The notes under the pieces are model-generated. The model had not been told where the DNA came from. It searched no databases and worked only from the letters and a program-made list of their open reading frames with translations. A stretch of 64,000 nucleotides of DNA, taken from positions 4,798,501 through 4,862,500 of the forward strand of contig NC_059565.1 in assembly GCF_905220415.1 (NCBI RefSeq), in the 5' to 3' direction. Source of the DNA: Colias croceus (Eukaryota; Arthropoda; Insecta; Lepidoptera; Pieridae). Both the position numbers and the translations under genes were made by a program. Of the stretch, positions 1 through 10,817 are shown piece after piece; positions within the stretch are counted from its first letter, which is position 1; each line of letters starts with the position of its first letter.

Positions 1-107
1 GGAATATAATAAAAAAAGAATTATCGAAATCGGTTCAGCCGTTCTCGAGTTATGCGCTTACCAACACATTTTGCGATTCATTTATATATATATAAGATTA
101 TGTGAAA
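1..107 (-). mobile_element. HelD Helitron-like element, cut by window edge
   Basis: The reverse strand reads the HelD 5' half (TGTTGGTAAGCGCATAAC, then CTGAACCGATTTCGATAATT). The 3' hairpin half lies before base 1. A (TA)n run replaces part of the 5' end. Confidence 0.6.
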
Positions 108-930
108 ATAACCAGGAAGGTGAAAAACATATTTACGAAAACATAGTAACATATGGCTGTCGCTACAATAATTATATTTCAATTTTATCTTTTTATACCT
201 AGTAGAACTGGCCGACGAATAAAAAAAATCGTATTAGAATACAATATATTACGGAACAAAAAAAGGATTGTAACTGAATTAGGTAGGTATGTTTGTTTCT
301 GGGCGCACCGTTTTCGACGACGCGACGCGACGCGCGACGTAAGCGTATAGGTATAGGTACCTACTTTGCTAAAACAAACTAATAAAATTGTGTGTCTGTC
401 TGAAAATTCGGAAAAGCATATTTTGCAAGTTTGTGATTACTTTGATAGTTTACCGATTTATAATAATTGTAATTGTAATTGTATAATATATAATTTGCAA
501 TGTGGTGAAATTTCATAAAAATCACGGGCCAATTTTTTGTTTTGAATCCCACCGAAAATATAATTGCGTTATTAGAATAATTAATTACTATACCTACCCA
601 CGATCAATTATTACAATATAGTCTCAAATGCATACTAGAGAAATATTGCAATTTGATTCAATTAAAATGCATAGCATACAAAAATAAATTCACAACACAA
701 GAAATTCCGCGCGCAAATCATAGCGCGTGTCAATGAAATCAAGAATGTTTTATATCAAGCCGACGCGGACGAGCGACGACGCGACGCCGAACAAAAGTAC
801 CTACGACGGACGACCACGCTTCGAGTTGCCAAACACACAGCCAAACAACAATAATGAGTAATAAATTGTTTACAAAAAAAACAAGTTTTCCATTTTTCTG
901 TATGAGTAGACAGAACTTCAAAACGCCACC
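107..930 (+). repeat. Copy 1 of a 0.6-0.8 kb dispersed repeat
   Basis: Shares TAACCAGGAAGGTGAAAAAC with position 1269, and from about 382 shares a long colinear segment with copies 2 and 3 (TTGTGATTACTTTGATAG, AAATCACGGGCCAATTTTTT, CAAATGCATACTAGAGAAA, CCGCGCGCAAATCATAGCGC). It contains CG-rich CGACG runs at 313-345 and 759-792. No coding capacity is apparent. Confidence 0.6.
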
Positions 931-1265
931 TGCTACGGTTTATATTATGAACGATGGTTATAAAAATAAAAGTTATATTTGTTGGTGTAAACTATTTTAT
1001 TGATCAATAATTTTGGAATTTAAAACTGTCAACATTGATTACAATAAAACGCAGTTTTATTTTATTACACTATTGTTTTTTTATCAAAACATGTATTTGA
1101 AGTACCATATAATATTATGCTGATCCAAGCATTTTCACTCAAAACTAATATCACTAATGATTTGTAAAAGTAAATTATTTCAATATACATTTCATAACCA
1201 ACAAGTAAGAATAATTATTATTATTCCTACCTACAACAACAAACCTAAAACACTATTTACTATGG

Positions 1266-1915
1266 GAAAATAACCAGGAAGGTGAAAAACATTATATTAT
1301 TATTTACGATTTCGACGCACTCGACTTTTAGTAAAATATAGTAGGTAAACATAATATTATGGTTTTGATTTTTTGCTACTAGTATAAGAAAACTGCGTGT
1401 TCAAACTACTTGTTTGTCTGTCTGAAAATTCGGAAGTACTTTGGTAGTTTACCGATTTATAATAATATTGTATATATCGTTGTTTAAAAAATATTCAAAC
1501 ACAATAAAATATGATATACTGATTTATCACTGGTTTCAGTGATGAACTGATGAGTCAATGTTAGCCACTATACTTTCGTCATACGTGTGTATGATTGATG
1601 TGATTTGCAACGTGGTGATATTTCAGAAAAATCACGGGTCAAAATTGTCCCACCGAAAATATAACTGCGTTATAAGAATAACTATACCTACGATAAATTA
1701 TACATAATACAATATAGTCTCAAATGCATACTAGTGAAATATTTTATTTAAATCAATAAAATAAAAAAAAAAAATAATAATAATAATACAAAAATAAATT
1801 CACAACACAAGAAAATCCGCGCGCAAATCATAGCGCGTGACAATGAAATCAAGAACTTTCGAGCCGACGCGACGCGGACGACGAAGGAGCCTAACAAAAG
1901 TACCTACAATCATAG
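1266..1915 (+). repeat. Copy 2 of the same dispersed repeat
   Basis: Begins with the TAACCAGGAAGGTGAAAAAC motif and continues with the shared core through CCGCGCGCAAATCATAGCGC at about 1820. Compared with copy 1 it contains an extra segment (CACTGGTTTCAGTGATGAAC) also present in copy 3. CGACG-rich tail at 1862-1885. Confidence 0.6.
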
Positions 1916-2145
1916 GCGGCTCGTGACAAAATTGTATGGCCGTGTTCACTTGAAATAAAACAACGAAAATAGGTACCTACAATAGCGTTAGCAGTACAAA
2001 AAAAATGAGCACCACATTATAAATGTCTATTTAATATTTATACACTAAAAATTATAGAGTATTTCAAAACGAATTCAATTATTATTTAGCAATAATTAGA
2101 AAATCCCCGAATTTGCATTCGTGATCGTATTCATAGTGTTTGTCT

Positions 2146-2850
2146 ACACTAATATTATAAAGAGGAAAACTTTGTTTGTTTGTTTGATTGTAATGAATAG
2201 GCTCATAAACTACTGGACATTTTACCAATGTTTGCAAGTTTGTGATTACTTTGATAGTTTACCGATTTATAATAATTGTATACTTATATCATTGTTTAAA
2301 AATATTCAAACACAATATGATATAGGTACTGATTTATCACTGGTTTCAGTGATGAACTGATGAGTCAATGTTAGCCACAATACTAATCACTTTCGTCATA
2401 CATGTGTATGAACTATGATTGATGTGATTTGCAATGTGGTGAAATTTCATAAAAATCACGGGCCAATTTTTTGTTTTGAATCCCACCGAAAATACATATA
2501 TTACTAATTGCGTTATTAGAATAATTAATTACTATACCCACGATCAATTATTACAATTTACAATATAGTCTCAAATGCATACTAGAGAAACATTGCAATT
2601 TGAATCAATTAAAATGCTTAACATACAAAAATAAATTCACAACACAAGAAATTCCGCGCGCAAATCATAGCGCGTGTCAATGAAATCAAGAATGTAATTT
2701 ATATCAAGCCGACGACGACGCCGAACTAAAGTACCTACAGTACCATTTACCTTCAGTGTACAATACAGTTTACAGACCTACGACGGACGAACAATAATGA
2801 GTAATAAATTGTTTACAAAAAAAAAACATAGTTTCTAAGGTCATTAGTTT
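2146..2850 (+). repeat. Copy 3 of the same dispersed repeat, Helitron-like 5' end
   Basis: Starts CTACACTAATATTATAAAG and continues with TTTGTTTGTTTG, resembling the 5' ends of the Helitron-like families elsewhere in the window. The common core and the tail with AATAATGAGTAATAAATTG follow. No CTAG-hairpin terminus was recognised, so the class assignment is weak. Confidence 0.5.
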
Positions 2851-2957
2851 TATTTTATTTTATTGTTATTTTCTTTGAACGATTGGAAATGAAATTACTC
2901 AATTTTTACACAGAACTTTGATTTATTAGAATTATGCTCATTATGTATAAGATAACG

Positions 2958-3092
2958 AACGCGAATGCACGACATCTAGCGCGTCTTATGTCTAAACATC
3001 GCCTTTCGTTTAGACATTGACGCGCTAGATCTGTAATAAGTATATAGTCTATGCGCTAGATGTCGTGCTTTATGTCGTGTTTCGCTTGGCAA
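2958..3092. repeat. Inverted-repeat cluster with two alternative pairings
   Basis: 2974-2997 pairs with 3008-3030 (ATCTAGCGCGTC...GACGCGCTAGAT), and 2967-2982 also pairs perfectly over 16 bp with 3053-3068 (GCACGACATCTAGCGC). Probably a small MITE. Confidence 0.6.
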
Positions 3093-3727
3093 AAGTCACG
3101 CACACTACTGTAGAAGTGTCAAATTTTTCCGGTATTTTACTGTTGTTTTTCTAAGTAAATATTGTAAATTATTGATTAAAAAGGTCGAACGCGCACACAT
3201 TTCATTATAGAGAAGTGATAAAATGATTAGTTTTAAAGAAATAGTGTCTGTGTTAAGTGTTTAGAGGTAATCAAAAATGTATGGAGGGACGGTCGGAACA
3301 TCCACCTTAACGATTACGCCCTGTATATATTAAAGGCATATCATATGGAAGATGATTTTTACTTGCTTATATTTGCAACATTTTTTTCCTTCACCTGTAT
3401 GTTTGTATATAACCAACTTTAGAGTCGATTTTAACCCACTTTAAACGCTTTAACGATTACACCCTGTATATACCTTTTATATGATAGCATCTGATTTATT
3501 GAATTCCTCAAAATATAATAAAACGAAGATACTGTTTGTATTACTGAGAACTCTTATTTCGTCTGTATCCGTCCGTCGTTTCTGTGAAACCAATGTTTCG
3601 TTGTTTCTTTGACTGTTGCTTTGTTTTTATAATTGTTGCTATGGGTATTCAATTTTAATAATTTACTAATGTTGTACATGTTTTGAGTTATTTCTTTGAC
3701 GAATTCAAAATACATTTCATGATTATA
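3093..3727. other. Gene-free stretch with one repeat fragment
   Basis: No coding sequence. 3393-3450 (CCTGTATGTTTGTATATAAC, then CGATTTTAACCCACTTT) is a diverged copy of a dispersed repeat also seen at 15850-15912 (+), 34335-34384 (-) and 37535-37600 (-). A CGATTACACCCTGTATATA motif follows. Confidence 0.45.
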
Positions 3728-3895
3728 ATGCTGATCGCTTCACTCGCGTGGTACTTGAATAAAAATTAGCCTATGTGTTAATACAGACTATAAGTATCTA
3801 TCTCTGTACGAAATTTCATACAGACCCGATCAGCTGTTTTCGCGTGAAAGAGTAACAAACATACACTGTAAAACTTCGCGTTTATAATATTACAC
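3728..3895 (-). mobile_element. Decayed Helitron-like fragment
   Basis: Contains GAAATTTCATACAGACC, GCGTGAAAGAGTAACAAAC and TTTATAATATTA in the order seen in HelE on the minus strand, but the 3' hairpin is lost. Confidence 0.4.
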
Positions 3896-3957
3896 GTTGG
3901 ATGGAATATTATAATTTAAATGGTTGCATGTGTTGTTGATGTTCTTTTAAATATACA

Positions 3958-4140
3958 CTATGTGTGACCCGCGGTTTTACCCGCAGTGCTCCGCTCCTGT
4001 TGGTCTTAGCGTGATGACATATATAGCCTATAGCCGGGATAACTGGACTATCTAACACTGAAAGAATTTTTGAAATCGTACCCGTAGTTGCTGAAATTGG
4101 AGAGTAAAAAAAATAAACAAACTCTTCAGCTTTATAATTT
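3958..4140 (-). mobile_element. HelA Helitron-like element, 5' end cut by HelB
   Basis: Terminal hairpin CCGCGGTTTTACCCGC and the HelA body (GGTCTTAGCGTGATGA, CTATCTAACACTGAAAGAAT, AAACTCTTCAGCTTTATAAT) are present. The 5' TC end is missing because a HelB copy starts directly at 4142. Confidence 0.6.
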
Positions 4141-4141
4141 A

Positions 4142-4362
4142 CTAGCTTTCCACCCGCGGCTTCGACCGCGCAGTAAAAGAAAAACCCGCATAGTTCCCGT
4201 TCCCGTGGGATTTCCGGGATAAAACCTATCCTATGTCCCGGGGTAAAAAGTAGCCTATGTCCTTACTCGGGTATCATAATATCTCTATACCAAATTTCAT
4301 GCAAATTGGTTCAACAGTTAAGGCGTGATTGAGTAACAGACAGACAGACAGAGTTACTTTTG
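4142..4362 (-). mobile_element. HelB Helitron-like element
   Basis: CTAG at 4142, hairpin with CCCGCGGCTTCGACCGCG, then CGTTCCCGTGGGATTTCC and the ACAGACAGACAGAGTTACTT 5' subterminal block. The extreme 5' end is altered. Confidence 0.6.
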
Positions 4363-4683
4363 TAAAATATTTATTATCTGTTTTTTAATAATTTTTAAAT
4401 TGAGTGCCTTCCTTTACTATGTATAATCTATGGTCTCTACTCTGTGGAACATCGAAGTGATTGTAACGTACGAAAAAATAATCTCATTAAAACTAAGCAT
4501 TTTATTTGCCACTGTGCAAAAAGAAAATCGAAAATTTTCCATCACGCCTGTACCGTTCTGTATCTATACAACTAATACATGTACATACATATAAAAGTTA
4601 TGCCAAAGTCGCTATACAACCTGTTTTTACGATCGTACTTTGAACCCGGGACAGGTTTTTGTCACTAATTGAGATTAGCATAA

Positions 4684-4901
4684 GGGCGGTCGTACACGGA
4701 CCGCTTCAAGCAGTTGAGACCGACGGCTTGAAGCCGCGACCGCGCGGTGAACTATAGACATTCATTCACTGCCGTACACGGACTGCTCGAGCCGTCGCGA
4801 CCGCTTCAAGCCGTCAACTGCGCGGTTCGTAGCGACAGCTCGAGCAGTCCGTGTACGTCGCTCAGCTGTTAACTGCTCGAGCCGTCCGTGTACGGCCGCT
4901 C
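4684..4901. mobile_element. Harbinger-like MITE, GC-rich, TAA target duplication
   Basis: Terminal inverted repeats GGGCGGTCGTACACGGAC (left) and GTCCGTGTACGGCCGCTC (right) are flanked by TAA at 4681-4683 and 4902-4904. The interior repeats the same TACACGGAC-GCTCGAG palindromes several times. A TWA duplication with GG-starting ends fits PIF/Harbinger. Confidence 0.65.
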
Positions 4902-5072
4902 TAACGTGTGACATGAAAATATAGGTAGGTATGTGGTTTTTGTCCGTTTGACGTGTGACTTTTGATATTGATTTTAGGTGATACCAAGTGACGCAAGAGG
5001 AAAAGCGTCAAAAAAAAATGTCGTTAATTATTATTTGTATTTAATAATGTCGTTAATTATTTGTATTTAATA

Positions 5073-5237
5073 CTAGCTTTCCACCCGCGGCATCGCCCGC
5101 GCAGTCAAAGAAAACCCGCATTGTTCCCGTTCCCGTGGGATTTCCGGGATAAAACCTATCCTATGTCCTTTCTCGGGTATCAAAATATCTCTATACCAAA
5201 TTTCATTCAAATTAGTTAAAGTTTAGTCGTGAATTAT
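5073..5237 (-). mobile_element. HelB Helitron-like element, truncated
   Basis: CTAG at 5073 and hairpin CCCGCGGCATCGCCCGCG begin a copy that keeps the CCCGTGGGATTTCC and CCAAATTTCATTCAAATT blocks, then loses homology before the CAGACAGACAG block. Confidence 0.55.
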
Positions 5238-5844
5238 GACAGTTGCCGAACAGTGACGAATTTTTCCATGCATATAAACACAGTACAATAGAAGTTATTC
5301 TATCTCATTACAATTATTATAATTATAAAATGCCGCAAGAATTTAAAATATTGAACACACTAACATTAATTTATTTCCCATAAAAACACACGTACCTACC
5401 TACATTTCTAACATAACCCTCTTTCCATTGAAGTCGGTTAAACTCTAACTTTTTGCACATTCACAACAAATACGTTATTACAAACTAATACATGATGGCG
5501 ATATTGTAACTAACGTTATGTAGTAATACATTATGTAAGAGCCTCTTACTATTACTCCTAATGATGGAGAATTTCATCATCAGGTACGTACTAGTGGTTG
5601 GGAATCTGATGAATTTCAGCTTAGGAATTTTGTATACAATATATTTAGTAAATGTCAGTGTAGAAACTTTTAAACTGCATTTTTTGGAAATGTGAAGTGT
5701 GTGAATAGGTTTTGACGGATTTAAAACGCGATTTATTCGTTAAAATATGTATTGTTATGTTTGAATAAATAAGAAGGAATGCATCGGCCTGTTTTTGATT
5801 TCAAAACTTGTTCGATTATAAAAGAAACAGATAAATAGTAAGTT

Positions 5845-6067
5845 GACCGCCTCCTTGGTTCAGTGGTTGACGCGTGAGCGTAGAACCGAGGGGTCCTAGG
5901 TTCGATTCCCGGTGGAGACAAAGAAAAAAAAATGTCTAGGTCTGGCGGGACACAGAAGGCTTATCACCTAACTACCTACTTGTCCCTAAAGAAAATCGAT
6001 CAGTGAAACAGATGTATGCATCCGCCCTTTACCCCACTTGGGGATATGGGACTTCACTTTTTCAAAT
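5845..6067 (+). mobile_element. tRNA-derived SINE
   Basis: Pol III A box TGGTTCAGTGG at 5856-5866 and B box GGTTCGATTCC at 5899-5909, followed by an A-rich stretch and an unrelated body (GGCGGGACACAGAAGGC ... TACCCCACTTGGGGATATGG). The antisense reading SPPGIEPRT is the usual by-product of a B box, not a protein. Confidence 0.65.
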
Positions 6068-7275
6068 TTTCACATAATTATATGTAAGTTGTTACACACA
6101 TTATTATAATACGTAATATAGGTTAAAAAATTAAAATAATAACAATTTTATTTCAATAGTTAAGATAGCGCCATCTACAATCAGATTAAGTAAAATTTAT
6201 TCTATGTAAACTTAAGTTTTTTTTTTGTTTCAATATGTAATTTATTTATTTTTTTATATGAGAAGTCGAAGATCAAAAGAAATGACAATATACTAGTCAC
6301 TTTTCCTTATTTCGCTCGCGTTAACCCGGTTAAAAATAATTAAAAATATTATTTTAAAATTATTTAGACAATTGATCGATTAGTTTTTGTGTTATATCCT
6401 AACAAACAAATAAATATTTCCTCGTAATAGGAATAATAATAGATACCTATTGGCTATTATATTGATACTTCGCAGAATAATTAGATTACCAGCTGATTGC
6501 GTCATATTTTTCCCAGTAAGTAACCAACACCATCTTCTACTTAATATTATAAGTCAATTATAACACATATACTAGCTGTGCCCCGCGGTTTTACATGTGA
6601 ATTAAGCTAATATAGGCACAAAGTTAAATCACCTATTTCAACACTTTAGGTGTTGATTTGATAGACAAACCTATTCGGATTAAATTTATGTTTGTATTTT
6701 ATTATAATAGGTATATATGAAACAAATATGTAATGTTTTTCTTTTACAACAACTTACTTAACCCGGAATTTTCATCAGTGTTCATCAGGGATAAAAACAA
6801 AGATTGTATAGGAATTTGAAAAGCGCCCCTGCTGTGCGTAAAGGGAACTAATTTTGTATATATGTAATAATGACGTCATAGTCTCGATGACGATACGAAT
6901 ACTTTGATGATAGTTTTCGCTCCTGACTGTACCGGTATTGTCATAAATACACACATACACACATACTTGAATAAGCCTCACAGTAATTGTTTACAAAACA
7001 TGGTGCAAACAAGGAATTACGCCAGTACGACAAACAGACGTGTCGAGTGTTTTGTAAACATCGCCCGTTGTGTGTAATGGTTACATTTTGCGTTTTTCAT
7101 GGTTACGTCATTAATTCGCATTCCTTCCTTTAAGAATTATAAAATATGTACATAGTATAAAGTGAGAGATATTTAAAATATCAATGTGAAAAGTGACAAC
7201 CCTGCGCCTCGCGAGTTTAGGTACTGTGAGCTCCTAAACGTCGGGAGTTGGCCTACTTCTCTCTTTATACTACGA
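6068..7275. other. Gene-free AT-rich stretch
   Basis: No exon signal seen. The only recognisable item is a HelA 3' stub at 6572-6597 (CTAGCTGTGCCCCGCGG). Confidence 0.4.
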
Positions 7276-7495
7276 TTGTAATTATTCGCCTGCAACTTCG
7301 CCCGCGTAGCTGTAGGTATCTAATCTGTGCGCGTAGTGACAGGAAAACCCGTATAGATTCCGTTCCCGTGCGATTTTCGGGATAAAATCTATCCTATGTG
7401 GTAATCCAAGTTACCATCTATGTGTGTGCTAAATTTCATTGTAATCGGTTCACTAGTATTTGCGTTAAAGAGTCACAAACATCCATAGACTGAAC
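7276..7495 (-). mobile_element. HelE Helitron-like element, degenerate 3' end
   Basis: Reads GCAACTTCGCCCGCG in place of the hairpin, then TTCCGTTCCCGTGCGATTTT, AATCCAAGTTACCATCTAT and TTTCATTGTAATCGGTTCA. CTAG is lost. Confidence 0.5.
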
Positions 7496-7660
7496 GGATT
7501 TTCATGATACGTGGCAGGTTAATGCATGTTTATGTTTAAGTACCGGAATAGCACATTATGAAAAATAATAGATCCTATATGTATCGTAAATTATTTAACG
7601 AACTTATAATGTTTTATTTTCTTTTTAATGGCGATATTTTATTATCTAATTTATAAAATA

Positions 7661-7848
7661 CTAGCTGTGCTCCGCGGTTTCACCCGCGTGGCTCCGCTCC
7701 TGTTGGTCTTAGCGTGATGATAAATAACTTATAGCCTTCCTCGATACATGGGCTATCTAACACCGAAAGAATTTTTTAAATCAGACCAGTTCCTGAGATT
7801 AGCGCGTTCAAACAAACAAACTCTTCAGCTTTATAATATTAGTATAGA
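7661..7848 (-). mobile_element. HelA Helitron-like element, full length
   Basis: CTAG at 7661, hairpin CCGCGGTTTCACCCGCG, full body, and 5' end TCTATACTAATATTATAAAG (reverse strand) ending at 7848. Flanked by A and T as expected. Confidence 0.7.
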
Positions 7849-8210
7849 TTTACGTTCGATTGAAAACTGCAATTAAAATGTAACAAAAGATTTATTAGTA
7901 CGTTTGTAATTTATTTTACGACATTGTGTTGTGAATTATGAATGAATAATTAATTAATGATGAAGAAATTACGTTGTTGAGTTGCATCGTAATTTCCTAG
8001 ATTGAAGGGATTTTTCTAGAAAATGATGATGTTTTGGATTTATAATATTAGCCTATTTCTCTAGTTTCTGTTAATATATTAAAGTTTATCTAAATAATAT
8101 GTTAAATTTTATTTATAATGCAGGTGTTGGCTGACAGGCGAGGCCCTATGTTGACTCCTGAAGTTTATTTAAGTTCTTCAATTAGTAGATATAGATCATA
8201 TAGATCTGAA

Positions 8211-8381
8211 TCTTATAATATAAAAATGAATCCCAAAATGTGTTGGTAAGCGCATAACTTTAGAACAGCTGAACCGATTTCTTTAATTATTTTTTTATTA
8301 TATTGCTTGAAGTACGAGGATGGTTCTAATGTAGAGAAAACGTGAATATGTACCACGGGCGAAGCCGGGGCGGACCGCTAG
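8211..8381 (+). mobile_element. HelD Helitron-like element, full length
   Basis: 5' TCTTATAATATAAAAATGAA, core GTGTTGGTAAGCGCATAAC, CTGAACCGATTTC, and the terminal GGGCGAAGCCGGGGCGGACC followed by GCTAG at 8377-8381. Confidence 0.65.
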
Positions 8382-8762
8382 TATGTATATAAAAATTCAA
8401 GGTCAAATTTTGCGTAAACATGTTTACAGGCAAGTAATTTCGTTTTTGAACGTAGGTTTTATATTCTAGTCTAGTTTTCTTATTTCCTTGCTCCTCTTAA
8501 AACATCTGAGCAAATACACCTAGTAGGTATCTATATTCAATATCGTTGAACAACAGCTAAATCAACAAATTAAAATAACGTATCCGACCAGTAATTTATC
8601 AACTACTTCAATGTGGTAATTGTTACTTATTTCAAATAAATTCGTTATCTAAAAGAATTTTTTAATCAATTATGAAGTTCTTATTTATAAAGCATTTGAA
8701 TGCTATATAACTGAAAATTGAATTCGTTTCATTTTTCCGATTAGTAAGTTAAAAATTCATTT

Positions 8763-9150
8763 ATGGGTCAAGGTATACGCTTTTACAATAGAATTCCTCA
8801 TAATATTAAAGAGTTCAGTAGTTCTAAATTTAAAACTTATATAAAAAATGTATTAGTTCAGAGAGCTACAGTATTCAGGAATATATGGACGATAAAAACC
8901 CATGGAGGGTTGTCGCGTAAAAACCACAGGACAGTTCTTTGGTATATTATGATATATTATGTATTTAGATATAAGTTACATATTATGTAATATCAACATG
9001 ATTTTAAAAGAGCAACTATGGAGTTTCTTGCCGGTTCTTCTCCATAGATCACTGCTTTCCGAATCGGTGGTAAATGTTAAAAATAATTATGTTATGACGA
9101 TTCGAAAGTGCTTCTAGAAGAAGTCTTATTGAATAAATAAATGTTTGAGT
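8763..9150 (+). mobile_element. 3' end of a jockey-like LINE
   Basis: 8763-8990 encodes 75 residues starting GQGIRFYNRIPHNIKEFSS, which looks like the C-terminal end of the reverse-transcriptase ORF of jockey/CR1-type elements. The 3' UTR follows (GGAGTTTCTTGCCGGTTCTT ... CGATTCGAAAGTGCTTCTAG) and ends in AATAAATAAATG. A minus-strand copy of the same tail lies at 44795-45060. Confidence 0.6.
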
Positions 9151-9268
9151 TTGAGTTTTCATTCATAAAATAAGGAAAAAACATTAGGTTGGTTCCTACC
9201 ATTGATGGACTAATTCATTGCTAAGAAAAGAAAAGAGGATACTTAATTTAGATGTTTTTTATAACCCA

Positions 9269-9433
9269 CTAGCAAACCGGGCGAACTCCGCTTCGCCACC
9301 AGAGACACCCTTTCTTTGCTATAAACCTCACGGAGCCCGAGACCTTTCCAACGAATGCAAAACCGTGGAAATCGGTTCGTGCGTTCAGGAGTTATAGCGT
9401 CAGGAAGGAAAACCCGACTTATTTTTATTATAA
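9269..9433 (-). mobile_element. HelI Helitron-like element
   Basis: CTAG at 9269, then hairpin-forming GGGCGAACTCCGCTTCGCC. The body contains CGAATGCAAAACCGTGG and GGAAGGAAAACCCGACTT. A second copy lies at 47402-47576. Confidence 0.55.
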
Positions 9434-9601
9434 CCCATTTGTTTAAGAGGCCTACACCACCGAAACTAGCGCCACCGAACATTTTATTTTTTTACTCCTT
9501 AACCAGATCAAATTTAAAAAATCTAGCTCGGTACCTTGCTAGTTTATAACTTGTAGTATTTTTGGTATTACTTTTCACTATTCTAACTGTTCATTATTCT
9601 A

Positions 9602-9657
9602 GAGAACTTTTGATTACCGCCAAAAGTGGCCACTTTTGGCGGTAATCAAAAGTTCTC
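9602..9657. repeat. Perfect 56-bp palindrome
   Basis: 9602-9629 and 9630-9657 are exact reverse complements with no spacer (centre AAAAGTGGCCACTTTT). No mismatch was found by eye. Confidence 0.9.
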
Positions 9658-9776
9658 CTAATTTACCGAATGCAAAATAATGAAAACATAATCACGTACA
9701 TTATGACCATTTTTTGCTACTAAAGTAAAGTTAACGAGCGGTTAATTGTTGCTGAATTTTAACGGGGGACGAAAAA

Positions 9777-9955
9777 CTATAAGGAAAATGGTTGACCAGG
9801 CTAACGTGGTCTTATCAGAACTACCGAATACATATATAAAAATGTAAAGATAATATTTTGTCGTTCTGTTTAGATGAAATTTTTGAACTACAAGGGAAAT
9901 GGTTGACCAGGCGAACGTGGTCTTATTAGAACTACGAAATACATATAAAAATGTG
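9777..9955 (+). repeat. Two direct repeats of about 70 bp
   Basis: 9777-9847 and 9888-9955 share ATGGTTGACCAGGC, AACGTGGTCTTAT and ACATATAAAAATGT in order, spaced 111 bp apart. No coding frame was found. Confidence 0.65.
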
Positions 9956-9963
9956 AAATAAAT

Positions 9964-10589
9964 TTGTCTATCTGTTTGGTTTCCAACACTGTTTCAAGAA
10001 TTGACAAGGATCTGCTCATTTTTCAAGTCAATAATGTTCTTTAAAACTAGCAGAATATCTATACATCAGATCGTATAATTAAGGCTTGAAGATGATCTTG
10101 ACCATTGCCTATAATATAGATTAAAGCCTGTATAAGCAGAATGACCTAGGCATCAAATTCTCAGTTTTGCGGACCATGGCTGTAGTCTATATATATTCTA
10201 TAATATAGGCTATGGGCCTATGGGCATTTTATAAATAAGATATGGATTGGTTTAAATATAGGCTCCATATAAACCGGTCTATTATTTCTTATAAACAACA
10301 TTGCAAGTTTTTAAACGCATTGACTGCTCTATATTCCATAACTTAAAAGTTCTGCTATCGGAAATAGAAAAAGGGTCAAAATCTAGAAATCAAGTACCAC
10401 AAAATTCAAAAGATGGTCTTTATTATGCAACATAAGTAGGTCTCGTACACCGCCTCGGAGAGAAAGGTTACGAATTACGATGGATTCGTATTAAAACCGT
10501 ATCATAACGCTCATTACAGCAATTGTATCAAACGGTAGAGTATTACAATTTACAATGAAATAAAAGCAATTTTCAAATGACCGAGTTAA
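9964..10589. other. Gene-free stretch, nothing recognised
   Basis: AT-rich unique-looking DNA without an exon signal or a repeat family recognised elsewhere in the window. Confidence 0.4.
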
Positions 10590-10807
10590 GAGTTTCATTC
10601 GAGCGCCAGTCGACCAGCGCGCGCGCATACGTATGGTTGCTTACACCAATTTTTCGAAAAATGACCGTCAATATTTTTCGGGTCCTGCATCAGAGGAGAG
10701 GATTGCGTTAGTGCTTTTGTTTTTTAATTTAATATTTAAAATGTATAAAAATATCGGTGTATTTCGAAATAGCCTTGGCCAGTGAAATCGGTGCTATTAT
10801 TGATTGC
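10590..10807 (+). promoter_or_regulatory. Candidate promoter/5' UTR of the CD36-family gene
   Basis: A local CpG-rich patch (GAGCGCCAGTCGACCAGCGC near 10608) stands out from the AT-rich surroundings and contains a CCAGTCG initiator-like motif. The candidate first coding ATG lies 190 bp downstream. A short upstream reading frame starts with ATG at 10741. Inference only; no transcript evidence. Confidence 0.25.
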
Positions 10808-10817
10808 ATGGATTTGG
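10808..10817 (+). CDS. Candidate first coding exon of the CD36-family gene
   Basis: ATG GAT TTG G followed by GTAATT. It ends in phase 1, as the 20747 exon requires, and the joined codon reads GGG, giving MDLG before the first membrane helix. CD36 proteins normally have only a few residues ahead of this helix. Any other short ATG exon ending in phase 1 upstream would also fit. Confidence 0.35.

Noticed and set aside
1547..2366. CTGATGAGTC motifs (1547-1556, 2357-2366) recalling a hammerhead ribozyme core
   Set aside because: No GAAA partner and no stem II or III pairing at the right distance on either strand.
5733..5921. Reverse-strand reading frame with SPPGIEPRTPRF
   Set aside because: It is the antisense of the tRNA-derived SINE B box, a common spurious ORF, and has no gene context.
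8141..8172. Exon-like GTGTTGGCTGACAGGCGAGG after ATAATGCAG
   Set aside because: The downstream donor (GTTTAT) is poor and the piece does not fit the phase of either gene; possibly a chance acceptor.
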